Positions 12,127-23,474 of a DNA stretch of 64,000 nucleotides are shown one piece after another. Origin of the DNA: Euptelea pleiosperma. Taxonomy: Eukaryota > Streptophyta > Magnoliopsida > Ranunculales > Eupteleaceae. The DNA lies in assembly GCA_035048495.1 (NCBI GenBank), contig CM068544.1:49439893-49503892 (forward strand). The letters are read 5' to 3'. The position numbers and the translations under genes are program-made. Positions within the stretch are counted from its first letter, which is position 1. The number at the start of each line of letters is the position of its first letter. The notes below the pieces were generated by a model. That model was given only the letters and a program-made list of their open reading frames with translations. It made no database searches and was not told the origin of the DNA.

Positions 12127-12477
12127 TAGGGTTGGGCCTGGGGGACCCCAGTTTTGACACCCATTTTCGCGTGCCCACATAGAAGAATGAATCAATGGCT
12201 GATTTTTGGTGGGGATGATTTATATCACCCCATTCTGAAATTTCTAACTCAATGAAATGTGGTTTTCAAGTTACATGATAAAAATCGATGATCCATAATT
12301 CTTCAGATTCTAAACCAATCTACGAATATTAGAATGATTTGGATTTTTGTGAGGATGATCTCCTCATATAGAGATCATCCTTACCAAAAATCAGCCAGTG
12401 ATTCATCTTCTATGTGGGTACGCCAAAATGGGTATAAAAAATGAGGGTAAAATATGGGGGTCCCCCGAGCCCGACTC
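12127..12477. mobile_element. F4 foldback MITE
   Basis: The arms mirror each other: GGGTTGGGCCTGGGGGACCCC-like left end against GGGGTCCCCCGAGCCCGAC right end, with inner CAATGGCTGATTTTTGG and CCAAAAATCAGCCAGTG. It sits between ATT microsatellites, which hides any target duplication. Other copies: 18636, 26665 and 37896. Confidence 0.65.
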
Positions 12478-12508
12478 TTATTATTATTATTATTGTTGTT
12501 GTTGTATG

Positions 12509-12860
12509 CAAGGTTTAAAGGGAGCGTTATAACGGTATAACGGTCTGGGGGTGTTACCGTTTTTCCGTTATAATGAGAGAAAAAACGCTCAGGGGCAAAA
12601 ATAGAAAAAAATGGGAAAAATGAAAAATAATGGAAAATAACAAAAAAAAAAAAAAAAAAGGAAAAAGGACACTGAAATTCAAATTTTGAAATTTAAAATT
12701 CAAAATTTCTTTATAACAGAAAAACGATCATTATTTTTTTTATAACAGAAAAACAGTCGTTATTTTCGTTATAACAGCCGTTATTTTCTGGACGTTTTAA
12801 CGGTGGGTAACATAATGGAGTAGGTCCGAATCCGTTATAACGGCCGATTTTTAAACCTTG
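12509..12860. mobile_element. F5 hAT-like MITE with target duplication
   Basis: Starts CAAGGTTTAAA and ends TTTAAACCTTG. TTGTATG repeats directly at 12502-12508 and 12861-12867 (8 bp if the terminal G is shared). The interior is a run of CGTTATAACGG-like palindromes. TIR sequence and 7-8 bp duplication fit hAT. Confidence 0.7.
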
Positions 12861-13325
12861 TTGTATGTGATATTTGAAATAAACGTGTCTTGAGTCTTGA
12901 CACACTACTACTAGCTGTTATTTATGCAATTTAGACTTGTTTAATAAGTAATGGTAATAAATTAATGGTTATTAGCACTATTAAATATTTCAGTTCCACG
13001 ATCATTTAATCATAGCCATTCATTTGGCTGAGCAACAAGTCGCCCACCAATGAGTCTATCCATCCAATAGGTGTGGTAATCCAATGTGGTTGACTTTTGA
13101 CTAATGGTCAAAACATATAGATTAATATCTAACATTATGCTGGCCACAAAGTTTTCTCCTTAAAATAAGCTTCTTTTGGTAATTTTAAAGCTGTGTTTGG
13201 GAGGCAGAGGAATGATGGGAGAGGGAGAAGAGGAAAGAGAAATGTCAAATTCTGGTGGAGCTCCATCCCAAAGTCGTCGGAATGTCAAATTCTGGTGCCC
13301 TAAAACAGATGCCTCTGGCAAGTGT

Positions 13326-13342
13326 TATGTCTCATCTGATCT
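13326..13342. repeat. LINE target-site duplication, copy at 3' end
   Basis: TATGTCTCATCTGATCT pairs with TATGTCACATCTGATCT at 14664-14680, one mismatch in 17. It adjoins the poly-T run that is the LINE poly-A tail on the minus strand. Confidence 0.8.
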
Positions 13343-14663
13343 TTTTTTTTTAGGGAACCTCCACGGGGGGAGGAGAATTTATTGAATGAAAATGAGAAAA
13401 AGTACACCTAGACAGGGGGGACGTGGATGCCTGACCCCTCAAGAAGCTATACAGCTGAAAAAGAGTGTAAAAGGAGAGCAACTAATAACCAAACCAGGCT
13501 AGGCTCTAATATACGGGGTACTGATTTTATCCAACCGAAGAATGCCAGTAAGCTTAGGGGGGATGTTCTCTCTAATCTCTATATAGGATTTGTTAAGAAG
13601 TCCTAAAAGGGTCATGTAATCCGTTGCGGTGTTCGATTCTCTATAGACATGAGTTATAGAGAAGTCAAATTCTTTAAGAATTTGCATTATTTTCTACCAC
13701 CAAGGTTTTAAAAGTCAAGGAATAGAGACATGCCTAGTAATCCAAGACACCACTAACTCAGAGTCAGACTGGCTATGAACTTTATGGAGACCAAGCTTCA
13801 TGTAAACATGAATCCCATCGAAAAGAGCCATCAACTTTGTAAGATTATTTGTACCCTTGTTGTAAAAAAAGTGGAAAGCCATAATAAGGTTGCCGAATTG
13901 GTCTCTAATGACCCCACTCCCATTGGCGAGGTTATTATTGGAAGACGCCCCATCCACATTGAACGCCACCTCGCCAAAATTCGGCTTCTTCCAACAAACA
14001 ATTTTTGATCTACTGCTCTGGACATAGAAATTCTCCAAATGCGCGCAGCTTAACCAGAATGTGATTGGAACGATCGTCATTAGATTTAGTCGGAGAAATC
14101 AAGGAGTTAATGTCGCTAATCCATCGCCATATCTTCTTAATAATGTAGGAAATGTTATTACCTTTACCCTCATATTTATGCTTGTTTCTCTCTAACCAAA
14201 TCTCCCATAGAATCACCATCGTCGTAATGACGTGTACAATACTCACTTGAGTGACATGACGTAGCTTTAAACTATTTTCGTAACAATGCCCCAATCCCAA
14301 CACAATTACGGCTATTAATCTAAAAAATATCTTCAAAAGGCTTCCACACTACTTTCTTGATATCGTTCTCAATGAATAAATGCTTGTGATTCTCAGAATT
14401 AGGAGAGGAGCAACAGTAATAATAAGATGTCAACTTAACAAAACTCTTCTGAAGCACTGAATCGACTAGGATGATACCTTGAGCTAATTTCCAGATGAAA
14501 ATCGCAATTTTAATAGGCACATTTTTATGCCATACCCATTTCGCCTAATACCATTGAGGATTTTTTGCTCTACAACTATTATAAGCTGACTTGATAGTAA
14601 AATAGCCATGATTAGAAGGAATCCAAATCAGCCTCTCATCATCCTCACCATTAGCGAAAAGAC
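13343..14663 (-). mobile_element. 5'-truncated L1-type LINE
   Basis: A 1.3-kb insertion bounded by a 17-bp target duplication (13326-13342 and 14664-14680). On the minus strand it ends in poly-A (poly-T at about 13342-13351 on plus) preceded by AATAAA in CATTCAATAAATTC. It retains only the 3' part of ORF2: zinc-finger-like segment, linker and RNase H. Truncation at the 5' side is the usual outcome of target-primed reverse transcription. Confidence 0.88.
13499..14520 (-). pseudogene. LINE ORF2 C-terminus: zf-RVT and RNase H remnant
   Basis: Four minus-strand segments in shifted frames read in order. 14520-14320 (PIKIAIFIWKLAQG) is the zinc-binding reverse-transcriptase segment. 14336-14010 (WEIWLERNKHKYEGK) is the usual linker. 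14080-13715 is RNase H with FNVDGAS and QSDSELVV. 13687-13499 (ITHVYRESNTATDYM) is the RNase H end. Frameshifts and stops separate them. The catalytic Glu expected in the helix before ALFDGI is replaced by Lys, so the RNase H is dead even apart from the frame breaks. Confidence 0.85.
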
Positions 14664-14680
14664 TATGTCACATCTGATCT

Positions 14681-15010
14681 TGATCTTGGTGTAGCGCAAG
14701 CTTATTAGAAAAATACAACTGTCGACCCTTATTGGATAGCCATTTTAAATCTGTATACTTTTCCCTACCAAGCAATTTAAATCGGGATGCTTTTTCTTAA
14801 AAAGCCTGACATTCATTTCCCATCCAGATAGGCGAGAATTTATTTCCACCTGAAAATACACCTTTATTTTCTCACACGATTGATAGAAATATGTGTTCTC
14901 AGTTGCAATCAATAAGTCATTTAAGGCATTTCCCAATGTATTTTCTCAGGAAAATTGTATGTGCAATCAAACACTCCGACAGATTCTGTTGTGGCGCGAC
15001 TAAATCTATT
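14681..15010. other. Unassigned DNA right of the LINE
   Basis: The minus strand has about 60 open codons (14936-14745) without a recognised domain. This DNA continues across the LINE insertion into 13176-13325 and may be another old repeat. Confidence 0.3.
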
Positions 15011-15173
15011 ATGGTCCGGGGTCCATGTAGTGCCCAATTGGTGGCACATTTTGATTGGTGTTGCACGTACACCACAGGCTACTAAATTATAAATCTAAAA
15101 ATAATAAAATATTAGTGCAATACCAATCAGAACATGCCACCAGTTGGGCACTACATAATGGACCCCATACCAT
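15011..15173. mobile_element. Small foldback MITE
   Basis: Arms of about 50 bp: GGGGTCCATGTAGTGCCCAA near 15018 is mirrored by TTGGGCACTACATAATGGAC near 15144, around a short AT-rich loop. No coding capacity. Lies about 220 bp beyond the CHX stop codon. Confidence 0.65.
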
Positions 15174-15389
15174 ATGATCTCCACTCTTCATTATCTCTCT
15201 GTTTTTTGGTTCTACTCGTAAGAGTGGTGCTCAGTGCTCACATGCTTCCCTCTCAAGCTCACAGACTCCGTCAAATTGTTGGATTTGTACACAAAAATAT
15301 ATATATATATATATATATTAGAACAAATAAAAAAATTCAAACTACTCATTAGGTGGCCCTAGCTGTCCATGGCAAGCTAATGTGCAACG

Positions 15390-18300
15390 CTACTTGGCCA
15401 TGGTCTGTTGCTGCACCACCAATACTGAAACTCCGCACTTGAAATCCGAGGAGGCAAGCATGTCACCAATGACCCCTAGCTCTGGCCATTCACTCCATTC
15501 TGTAAGCCCTGCCGTCAGCGGTGAATACACTCCATACTGTCTCCCCACCATTATTAGGTCATGTTCATCCTGCTCCAGAAATCGGATTATTGCTGCTGTT
15601 TGCTCCCCGTCTCTTACCATCTCTTCTTTATACACAACCCGTCCGTTGCTCTCACAACTTTCCTTAAAATTCTTCACTGCTTCCTCATCAAGCATTCGTT
15701 GCCACTCATTGATACTTGTCTTATTTGACGCAATTAATCGAACCACCTTCAGGTCGATACTTGATTCTAAAGCCATTCGTTTTGCATAAGCCAGTGCCTC
15801 CCGATCATCAGCACCTCCCAAGAACACCACAGCCACACGATATGATGACTGTTCCATTACTTTAGTCGTAGTGGAACCACGTAGTTGTCCACGATCGACA
15901 AGTACAGCCACAGAACAAGGAGCCTTGTCGAGGACATTGCAGTTAAGTGTCCTCAAATATGACTTGGTGGCAGAAATTGTGCCGTCGATGGCCCATTGTT
16001 TGTGGAAAGGGATGATTATTAGCGACGTCCTCTTGTCGAGTGCAAGCGTGCATATGTCCTCGTGCATGGTTTCGGATGGAGAGATTGCAGTATAAGCTTC
16101 CACTGAGACAGCACCATGGTTTTGTTGGTCGTAGTATCTGAATGAATTGATGATAGGTTCAGAAGAAGAGGGTTTAGAGGAATTCATTTTCCACATTTGG
16201 TGGGAGATGAGGAGAGGCGCTGCACGGCCAACAAGCTCCACAAGGTGGAGAACATAAACATAAACGGGGCTTTCTCTAGTGGGATTTGAGGCTTCCAAGA
16301 GTTTGATGATGGCAGGGACGTTATCTTGTTCGTTGATGCAAGCAAGTATTCGGAGTTCAACATTCCGCCTGTTGTGTTGGATGGTCCTCTTAATATAGCC
16401 TGCATATTTCCTTGAAGGATCATAGAGGGCTCCCACTAGGGGTGACGCGATCCCAGCTGTAACTATTACTGAGATAACCATAAGGGCAAAGGTTGGTTGA
16501 CTTACGATCTGAGCTTCACAAAAAAAAAAAAAGCAAAATATAAATAAATAAATAAAAAGAAACATTCATGTCAGTAACACTTTTTGTTAGATAATTAAAG
16601 GTTCTCCGGAGAGTAAAATTTTGATGAAAGCGCGCACTATGAGCCACGTGGCACACTCTTTGTGGACTCTGACTATAAGGATGTTTGGCCATTAATCCTT
16701 ATGTGGACCTTCAAACTCATGATTAGTGATTGTAAACCTTTGAATCTTTGCATATCAAATAATGGTCAATAATCCTCAAATTCCCACGGTTAAAATCACC
16801 CATGAAAACAACTCTTACAAATCACTAATCAGCCTGATTTTTGGTTTCTAGCTCCACCATGCTTGGGAGGAGACCAAGGGGAAGGAGAGTCATTTACCTA
16901 TTGTTTGCAAATATTTGTTGGATGTTGCACCACCAAGCACACAAATGCGGCAAACGTTTGCACGCAAACATTTGTAGCAAGGTTTAAAAAACGGCTGTTA
17001 TAATGAAAATAATGGCCATTATAACGGATTCGGACCTACCCCGTCACGTTATGGACCGTTAAAACGCCCAGAAAATAACTCCCATTATAACGAAAATAAC
17101 AGCCGTTATTTTCTATTATTTTTCCGTTATAACGAAAATAACGACCGTTATTTTCTGGAAATTTTTGTGAAAAAAATGGCCGTTATTTTCCATTTTTGAT
17201 GATTGATCAAAGTATTCATGATTAAGCAGCTAGCTAGTAGTACCTTATTGTCATATAAGGAGTTATATGTGGCCATCTCGACAATGCCTTTGGCACTCAT
17301 GATGACAGCAAGCGAGAAAGCATCACGAGAGGGCATCCTGCAATACAAAGCAGGCAACATGGTCCCCACCATCTTCCCAATGAGCGAAAGAACGATGATG
17401 CACGCACAGACCTTTAGAGACACTCCATCCATGCCATTAATATTCGTCCGTAGCCCACTGGTTGTTAAGAAGATTGGAACAAGCAACCCTGAAGAAATGG
17501 AGTCAAGTCTATTTTCCAAAGTCAATCCTAAAGGTGGGCCTTCTGGTACAGCCAAACCCAATATAAAAGGCCCAAGAAAAACATGTTGGCCGAGAATCAC
17601 ACTGATTATCGCAGACACAAGGACAGCTAGAAGGATGAAAATGATGTAGATCTCTTTCACGGGTTCACCTTGTGGGGTCTGTCTAATCACCCAAATGAAT
17701 GCTGGCCGAACGATGAAGACGATAAAAATCACAAATGCAAGACACGCCAATATGGCATATAGGGATGTTAGTATTGAGTGTCCATCGCCGATCTTCCAAT
17801 TGGTGCTCATCATGTTGAGTAACGTAAAACATAGATCACTAACCAGTGCAGACGAAAGGGCGAGTCGACCGAGTTCTGAATTAAGGATCTTGAGCTCAGT
17901 GAGGAGGCAGGCGATGACGGGAAAAGAAGTCATAGCCTGTGTTCCAACAACAAAAACCAGCATGTGGCTTGTTGTAGAATTCAAGTGGAGAGCTCTGGAT
18001 AGGATGGTAATGGTGGTAATGGTTAATAATAAAGGAAGAATGAGAGCTAAAAATCCAATAGCCATGGCCTTCTTTCCTGTTGTCAAAACCATTCTTGGGT
18101 CCATCTTCACTCCGATTAAGAACTGAAAGAGTATGAATCCAAAGGTGGCTAAGTTACCGAGTGGAATTACACTTTTAATAGGGAACACCTTTCGTGAAAG
18201 TATCATGTCGCGCCCGAGAAATGAGGGACCTAGTATTACACCACCCTGCTTGTTCACATGCAACATGCATAAATACATTCATCACTTACATGGAAAATTA

Positions 18301-19513
18301 ACCAACCAAATCAATAATTGCATGTTACTATCAGCTGTCACATGCATCATGCATGTTGTGTGTGTGTGTGTCCAATACAAATAACAGAACTAATCAATTT
18401 TCGCATCGATGGCCTTTCCTTCTAGCGCCTAGCGCGAAAGGAAACACCAATTGTGTCAATTTTTATTTTTATTTTTTGTGTTAGAAAAGTACTAACTATA
18501 AAATATATTATCCATCTCGTGAGAAAAATATTCTGATTTTCCTGATAAATCATAGGATGCCAAATACGTCAATTTTGAGACAATTCTATTGTCAAATTAC
18601 CGTTTTTGTTCAAAAAATACTAACTATAAAATAAAGGGTCGGGCTCCCGTGACTTGGATTCTCGTCCGTGAATTCAGAGTATCCAACGGTGGTTTAGCCA
18701 AACCTCACCACCGTTGGGCTAATTTTTTTTGTAGGGGTGATCTATAGGGTGAGGAGATTATCATCGTCACCAAAAATCAGCCATTGATTTATCTTCCATA
18801 TGGGTACGCCAAAATTGGTGAGAAACTTTGTGTCAAAATTTGTGTCCCCTGATCCTGACCCATAATATAAAGTCGTTGATATTTTTGGTATTAATATTAA
18901 GAAATTAATCGACTTTACCCACCAAATCAAATCTATGTTCTAAAACTCAGAACTCGGCCTCGGCTCAGAAGTCCATTGGGCTGACTCACCTCGATGACTC
19001 GGGAGTCGACTTGGCGAGTCATTAAATTGATTATTATTTATTTAAATATATAAAAATAATATTTATTAAGAAAAACTTTGAAAATAGGAAACAAATACAA
19101 AAAAGATTTGGAAAATCAGAAAAAAAAAAAAAAAAAAAAAAAGAGTTTTGACTGGACTCGGTCTTTAAACCGGTGACTCGGCTGAATTATGAATCAACGC
19201 GGACGAGTTTCCGAGTCAACTCGCTAGACTATGCAAATCCGAGTTTGTATGCCGAGTCGACTCGAAATACGATCGAGTCTAGTCAACTCGGCCGAGTCCC
19301 GAGTCGACTCGGCGAGTTTTAAAACATAGAATCAAATAAAAAAAACATGAAATCGATAAATTACGGAAAACAAATAAGACTCTTTTAATATTATAATGTA
19401 ACGGAGGAAGAAGCTTGCGATTCTGTCAACCATTTAGGTTCCAGAAATCAAATTAATTAGGCAGAAATGTTGACGGAGAGAAAAAAACAAATATCCTGTA
19501 AAATAAACGCTGC

Positions 19514-19556
<43 letters not shown>

Positions 19557-19821
19557 GTACTAGGATCTGTGAAACAATTTTTGGCTGTCGAAAAGGCTTG
19601 AGAAAGAATTGGATGATTTGAGTGACTACGAAGATGAGGCACATCTGGATCGCCAAATTAGGTACGGAGTAATCTGTAAGGTGTCTTGCGTCGGGATTAT
19701 TCCAGATTCCTCTTGAACTGATCTTGTACAAAGGATAGCATACCATCGTCATATTCATTATCGAGCTCACCCCGCCCCCGTGCCTTTGGTTGTCCGGCAG
19801 TGCGTATCGCCAGTCCGTCAT
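15390..19821 (-). CDS. Cation/H+ antiporter, CHX (CPA2) family
   Basis: Three minus-strand exons: 19561-19821, 17244-18245 and 15390-16508, all phase 0 with GT-AG junctions, giving 793 residues, the usual CHX length. The N-terminus with CYPLYKISSRGIW and LKPFRQPKIVSQIL leads into GGVILGPSFLGR, a family signature. About residues 45-440 form the multi-span Na+/H+ exchanger domain, with the conserved transport Asp in SSALVSDL at about residue 224. The hydrophilic C-terminal half (about 450-793) holds two USP-like regulatory regions (VYVLHLVEL, PCSVAVLVDRG, VAVVFLGGADDREAL, DLIMVGRQYG). CHX proteins move K+ or Na+ against H+ in endomembranes or plasma membrane. It looks closest to the CHX15-type group, but subgroup and location are not settled. 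Both introns contain MITEs. Confidence 0.93.
16611..16865. repeat. F1 MITE, truncated, in CHX intron 2
   Basis: Left end GAGTAAAATTTTGATG and GAGCCACGTGGCACACTC near 16637, then the shared F1 arms. The right terminus is missing after about 16865. Confidence 0.65.
16982..17200. repeat. F5 MITE fragment beside CHX exon 2
   Basis: Starts GCAAGGTTTAAAAAACGG and contains CGTTATAACG-type palindromes, but stops near 17200 without its second end, only about 44 bases from the splice donor of CHX exon 2. Confidence 0.65.
18636..18861. repeat. F4-related foldback repeat in CHX intron 1
   Basis: Ends GGGTCGGGCTCCC and GATCCTGACCC, with the inner phrase CAAAAATCAGCCATTGATTT shared with other F4 copies. 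Confidence 0.55.
18933..19329. mobile_element. F13 hAT-like MITE with perfect 8-bp duplication
   Basis: Ends are CTATGTTCTAAAACTC and GAGTTTTAAAACATAG, flanked by AATCAAAT at 18925-18932 and 19330-19337 exactly. The interior repeats GAGTCGACTCGG-like phrases and contains a poly-A run. 397 bp, no coding capacity, inside CHX intron 1. Confidence 0.8.
19517..19555. repeat. GA microsatellite at the CHX exon 1 donor
   Basis: About 19 GA units. On the coding strand this is a CT tract that begins a few bases after the GT of the exon 1 donor (19560-19559). Confidence 0.9.
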
Positions 19822-20330
19822 GGTTGGAGATGAGAGGGAGGGACCTACAGAGCTAGAGAGAGATAGAGCTTATGGAAATGAAATTATGAAATAGAAGGGA
19901 AGAAGGGGAAAGCCATTAATGCGGCAATGCCCATCCGAGTTAGAGACGATGACAACAATTTACATCTTTTAAATGTTACATCCAAAATCGATGTCGTAGC
20001 CTTCACCATTGCCACTTACACATGGGACTACAGATGTTGACCCACTTTATTTTACAAGGAAACGTTTTCCATCTACAAGTGGGCTATGTCATCGGTTCTC
20101 GATGTAGCACTCAGATATCCATTTCACGAACGGACCAGCAAGAAAACCGGCAGGTTTTCAAAGTTCTTTTACTATCTTTGACCTTTATCCGTTTCACAGT
20201 TGGGAGGGATTGCCTTGACCCATTTAGTTGAGCTGTCTCCGCTTTATCTTTCTTTCATTGTTTGTGCCCTCCACGTGACACTCAATCACTGGGGCTTCAG
20301 GAGCTGCATCAATCAAAGGGGTGATGCAAG
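19822..20330. other. CHX promoter and 5' UTR region
   Basis: Upstream of the CHX start. Short GA-rich leader-like tract at 19850-19915; no clear TATA box seen on the minus strand. Confidence 0.4.
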
Positions 20331-20736
20331 GAGAAAACCTTCGCTTAAACTTGTGTGTGAGCAAAGCTGATCACACACCACGATATGAGCCACGTGGCAC
20401 ACTCTTAGAGGATGATGACCGTATGGATGTTTGACTAGTCCCTCAGTGGACTTGTAAACCAAAACTTAGCTTTATTAGTGATTTCTAAGCGTTGGATTGG
20501 AGTCATTTGCATGGGTTGCTTTTAACCGTAGAATTTAGAGCATTATTGACCATTATTTGGGGTACTAGATCCAAAGATTCGACATAATTAATCAGGCTGA
20601 TTTTTAGTTTTCAGATCCAACGAGAGACTGGCCAAACTTCCATACAGTCATCATCCTCTAAGATTGTGCCACGTGGCTCATATCATTGTGTGTGATCGGC
20701 TTTGCTCACACTTGTGGTGTGGGCAAAGGTTTACTC
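20331..20736. mobile_element. F1-related MITE
   Basis: Complete foldback with GAGCCACGTGGCACACTCTT near 20390 and its mirror near 20667. Extended terminal arms contain TGTGTGAGCAAAGC and CTTTGCTCACA. Flanks GATGCAAGG and TATGTAAGG match at 7 of 9 bases if the first G is counted in the duplication. Confidence 0.65.
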
Positions 20737-20837
20737 TATGTAAGGGTTATTGATCCCTTGACCTACTTTGTCCAAAATGCTCTTCTTATGTTTCTTTAAT
20801 GTTTTTAAATGTTTTACTTTTTGTAAGTGTAGTTTAA

Positions 20838-21222
20838 ACCTTGGTTTAAAAAACAGCTGTTATAACAAAAATAACGGCCATTATAATAGATTCGGACCTC
20901 CCTCATTATGTTATGTATCGTTAAAATGCCCAGAAAGTACCAACCGTTATTTTTCATATTTCTTCATCACAATGACAATAACGACCGTTATTTTCTGGGA
21001 AATTTTGTTTAAAAAATGGCAGTTATTTTTGTTTTTTTCTATTTTTGAAATTTTGAATTTCAAATTTTAAAATTTGAATTCCATGTCAATTTTTCCATTA
21101 TTTAGCCATTATTTTTCGTTTTTGCCCATGAGTGTTACAATTCATTATAACAGCCGTTATAACGGAAAAACGGTGACGCCCCCAGTCCGTTACACTGTTA
21201 TAACGACCCCTTTTATACCTTC
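20838..21222. repeat. F5 MITE copy
   Basis: Left CCTTGGTTTAAAAAACAGCTG, AACGGCC/CGTTATAACG palindromes throughout, and a right end decayed to TTTATACCTT. The same AT-rich loop (FALSE-palindrome AAATTTTGAATT-type sequence) occurs at 12670 and 37580. Confidence 0.55.
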
Positions 21223-21477
21223 ATTAAGCACTTTTTTTTTCTTCATATTTATCAGCAGTTGACGTCATCATACTCAATTGCAGCTCATTTAATATTGAAA
21301 AAAAAAAAAAAATCGTTCTTCCTATTAATACCCTCAATGTTTTTCAATTAACAGACATTGTTTTTTTCCTTTTAAAAATTTCTTAATTTATAAGATGCTT
21401 AGTTCATTCAACTTTTTCACATTTCAAACCCAACTATGAAAGCATTTATGAGCCCCCACATGGCACCTAAAATTAGA

Positions 21478-21795
21478 CGATGGACCCACAATTTGAGCCA
21501 TGTGGCACATTATTAGAGGCTATCGGCCGTATGGATATTTGACCCATCCCTAGATAGACATACATGACAAAAATAGGTTTGATGAGTGATTTCTGAGCTT
21601 TGCATCTGAGTAACCCAAATAATGCTATAAGCCGACGATTGTAAATAAGCCATGAAAAGGACTCTAATCCAACAAATATAAATTACTAACCAAGATAAAT
21701 TTTTGTTTATAGGTCTAACTAGGGATGGGCAAAACATTGATACGGTCAGGGGTCTCTAAGAGTGTGCCACGAGGCTCATAATATGGTCCATCATT
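21478..21795. repeat. F1-related foldback MITE
   Basis: Ends GATGGACCCACAATTTGAGCC and the mirror GGCTCATAATATGGTCCATC, with the standard F1 arms between them. One G-box core is kept as GCCATGTGGC and the other as GCCACGAGGC, so both are mutated. Confidence 0.6.
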
Positions 21796-22011
21796 AACAT
21801 GGATGTTTTGAAAAAAAAAAAAAAAAAAACTGATAGTTAATTAAGATACCGCACAGACCTCATTATTAATATACTAATGATCACATGTTCAAGAACCATG
21901 GATGTTATCATGTTGAATAGTGATGTCGTTTTGTCAGTGGTCAAAATAATACTCAAAATCATCGCTTAACAACAAATCTTGAAAAAGACTAATCCAACGA
22001 TAGTTAAATAA

Positions 22012-22143
22012 TCAAAACTTTGGTCCTATTTAGTCTCTTAAGTCCATCACTTAACCAAAAAAGGCGGAAATGACAGTTCAAAACTTTGGTCCTATTTAGT
22101 CTCTTAAGTCCATCACTTAACCAAAAAAGGCGGAAATGACAGT
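22012..22143. repeat. Perfect 66-bp tandem duplication
   Basis: The 66-base unit at 22012-22077 is repeated without a difference at 22078-22143. It must be recent or a recent assembly artefact. It preserves an open minus-strand frame (66 is 22 codons), but no gene is recognised. Confidence 0.9.
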
Positions 22144-22482
22144 TTTGTAGTACTTTCTTCGCCAACGAAGTGAGGGTTTCACAGCAACGTACCCTCTTTG
22201 CCCACACCCATAAGCGTCGGCTCAGGCAAGACATGGCAAACGAGATGGTCACAGGACGTGGATGATAGCCAAGCTTCTCACGGACAGAATATTCTGAATT
22301 TATCCCCTCTTCCTTCCTTATGTATTTTGGTCTACCACTAAAACTTTGTGGGTCCCCTCACCAACTTAGGTACAAAGCTTTGTGAAAGGATGGGCTCCAT
22401 CCCCAGTCAGTATCCAATCAAAATCCTTGATTTTGCAATTAAGAACAAAAATGCTGAGAATTTTTTAAGCGGCAGGATTTTC

Positions 22483-22593
22483 GAAGCAGCGATCATGCAC
22501 CAATGACCGCACGCCACATATACCATGGTTACTTTTTAAAACCAAAGTCCCTATATGTGGCGCGTAATCATTGGGGCGCATGATCGCTGCTTC
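22483..22593. repeat. Short hairpin MITE
   Basis: GAAGCAGCGATCATGC at the left is the reverse complement of GCATGATCGCTGCTTC at the right. The arms are about 40 bp with few mismatches, around a 25-base loop. Confidence 0.65.
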
Positions 22594-23474
22594 AAGCCTA
22601 CTGTGCATACATGTCGGGATGAAATCATAGAAAGAACCATTTAAATTAAGGGATTTGGGGAATCAAGTGAGCAAATAAAGACAGGATATGGGCCTCTTAA
22701 CTCATTAGAGAGGGCCCACCATTCTAAACAATGCTTTCCAAACCTAATCTTGTTTATTAATTCAAGGATGTCTAAACTTTTACTCCTCACCAAGCTAGGG
22801 GAAATCATACGTATGATATATTCAACACATATTTACTCGTTCCTTTCAGCTGCTCACAACAATTTTGTACGACGATGTGACGTAAACGGTTATTAGACTC
22901 CCTGCTACTACGTATAAGTTTCGTCCCTAGTTGGTAAGATGGTCGGAAATTTTCTGTATGGAAATCATATGGATTCTAGCATTTTTTTAGGGTACTAAAC
23001 TATCCAATGCCTAGAAATTAACAATCAGGCTGATTTTCAGTGTGTAGGTCCGTTAAGTAATGGGCTAAATATCCATGGGTCAGTGGGCTCAAAAGAGTAT
23101 GCCACATGAAATTGTGAGAGCGGAAAACGTCGCGTAATTTTGAACATCATTCCAAGATGGGACAGTAATTAACCTCATCTAGCCAAACAGGATTTTGAAG
23201 GCTTTGTACTGGGTTAAGTCTAACCGGCCAGTCAGCACGGCACCCTGCATCCAAAGTGGCGAAAAAGATGGGGAGCCAAGGCCAAGCAGCACGTTGTCTA
23301 TAACCAGCCCATCTGGCATGGACCTACGTCAAGCAAATTAATGACTGATTTCCCATCCACTAATCTACAAGTGTTGTTATCTTGCCAAGGGAGGGCCCTA
23401 CAGGTACACCTTTGTGTGGGTGTAGCTGACAATGCTGCCTTGTGAAGGACCTACCAAACGCCCAGTAGAATTAA
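22594..23474. other. Intergenic, with half of a foldback repeat
   Basis: About 22930-23130 holds the right half of a foldback MITE (CAGGCTGATTTTCAGTGTG, ATATCCATGGGTCAGTGGG). No gene seen otherwise. Confidence 0.4.

Noticed and set aside
13775..14008. Plus-strand ORF of 77 codons
   Set aside because: Antisense to the RNase H remnant of the LINE.
15382..16095. Plus-strand ORFs of 135 and 74 codons
   Set aside because: Antisense shadows of the CHX C-terminal exon.
17203..18384. Long plus-strand ORFs (148, 143 and 83 codons)
   Set aside because: They are antisense to CHX exon 2, whose protein is clearly conserved on the minus strand.
22004..22252. 82-codon minus-strand ORF containing the 66-bp duplication
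   Set aside because: Open only because the unit length is a multiple of three; no start context, domain or splice evidence.
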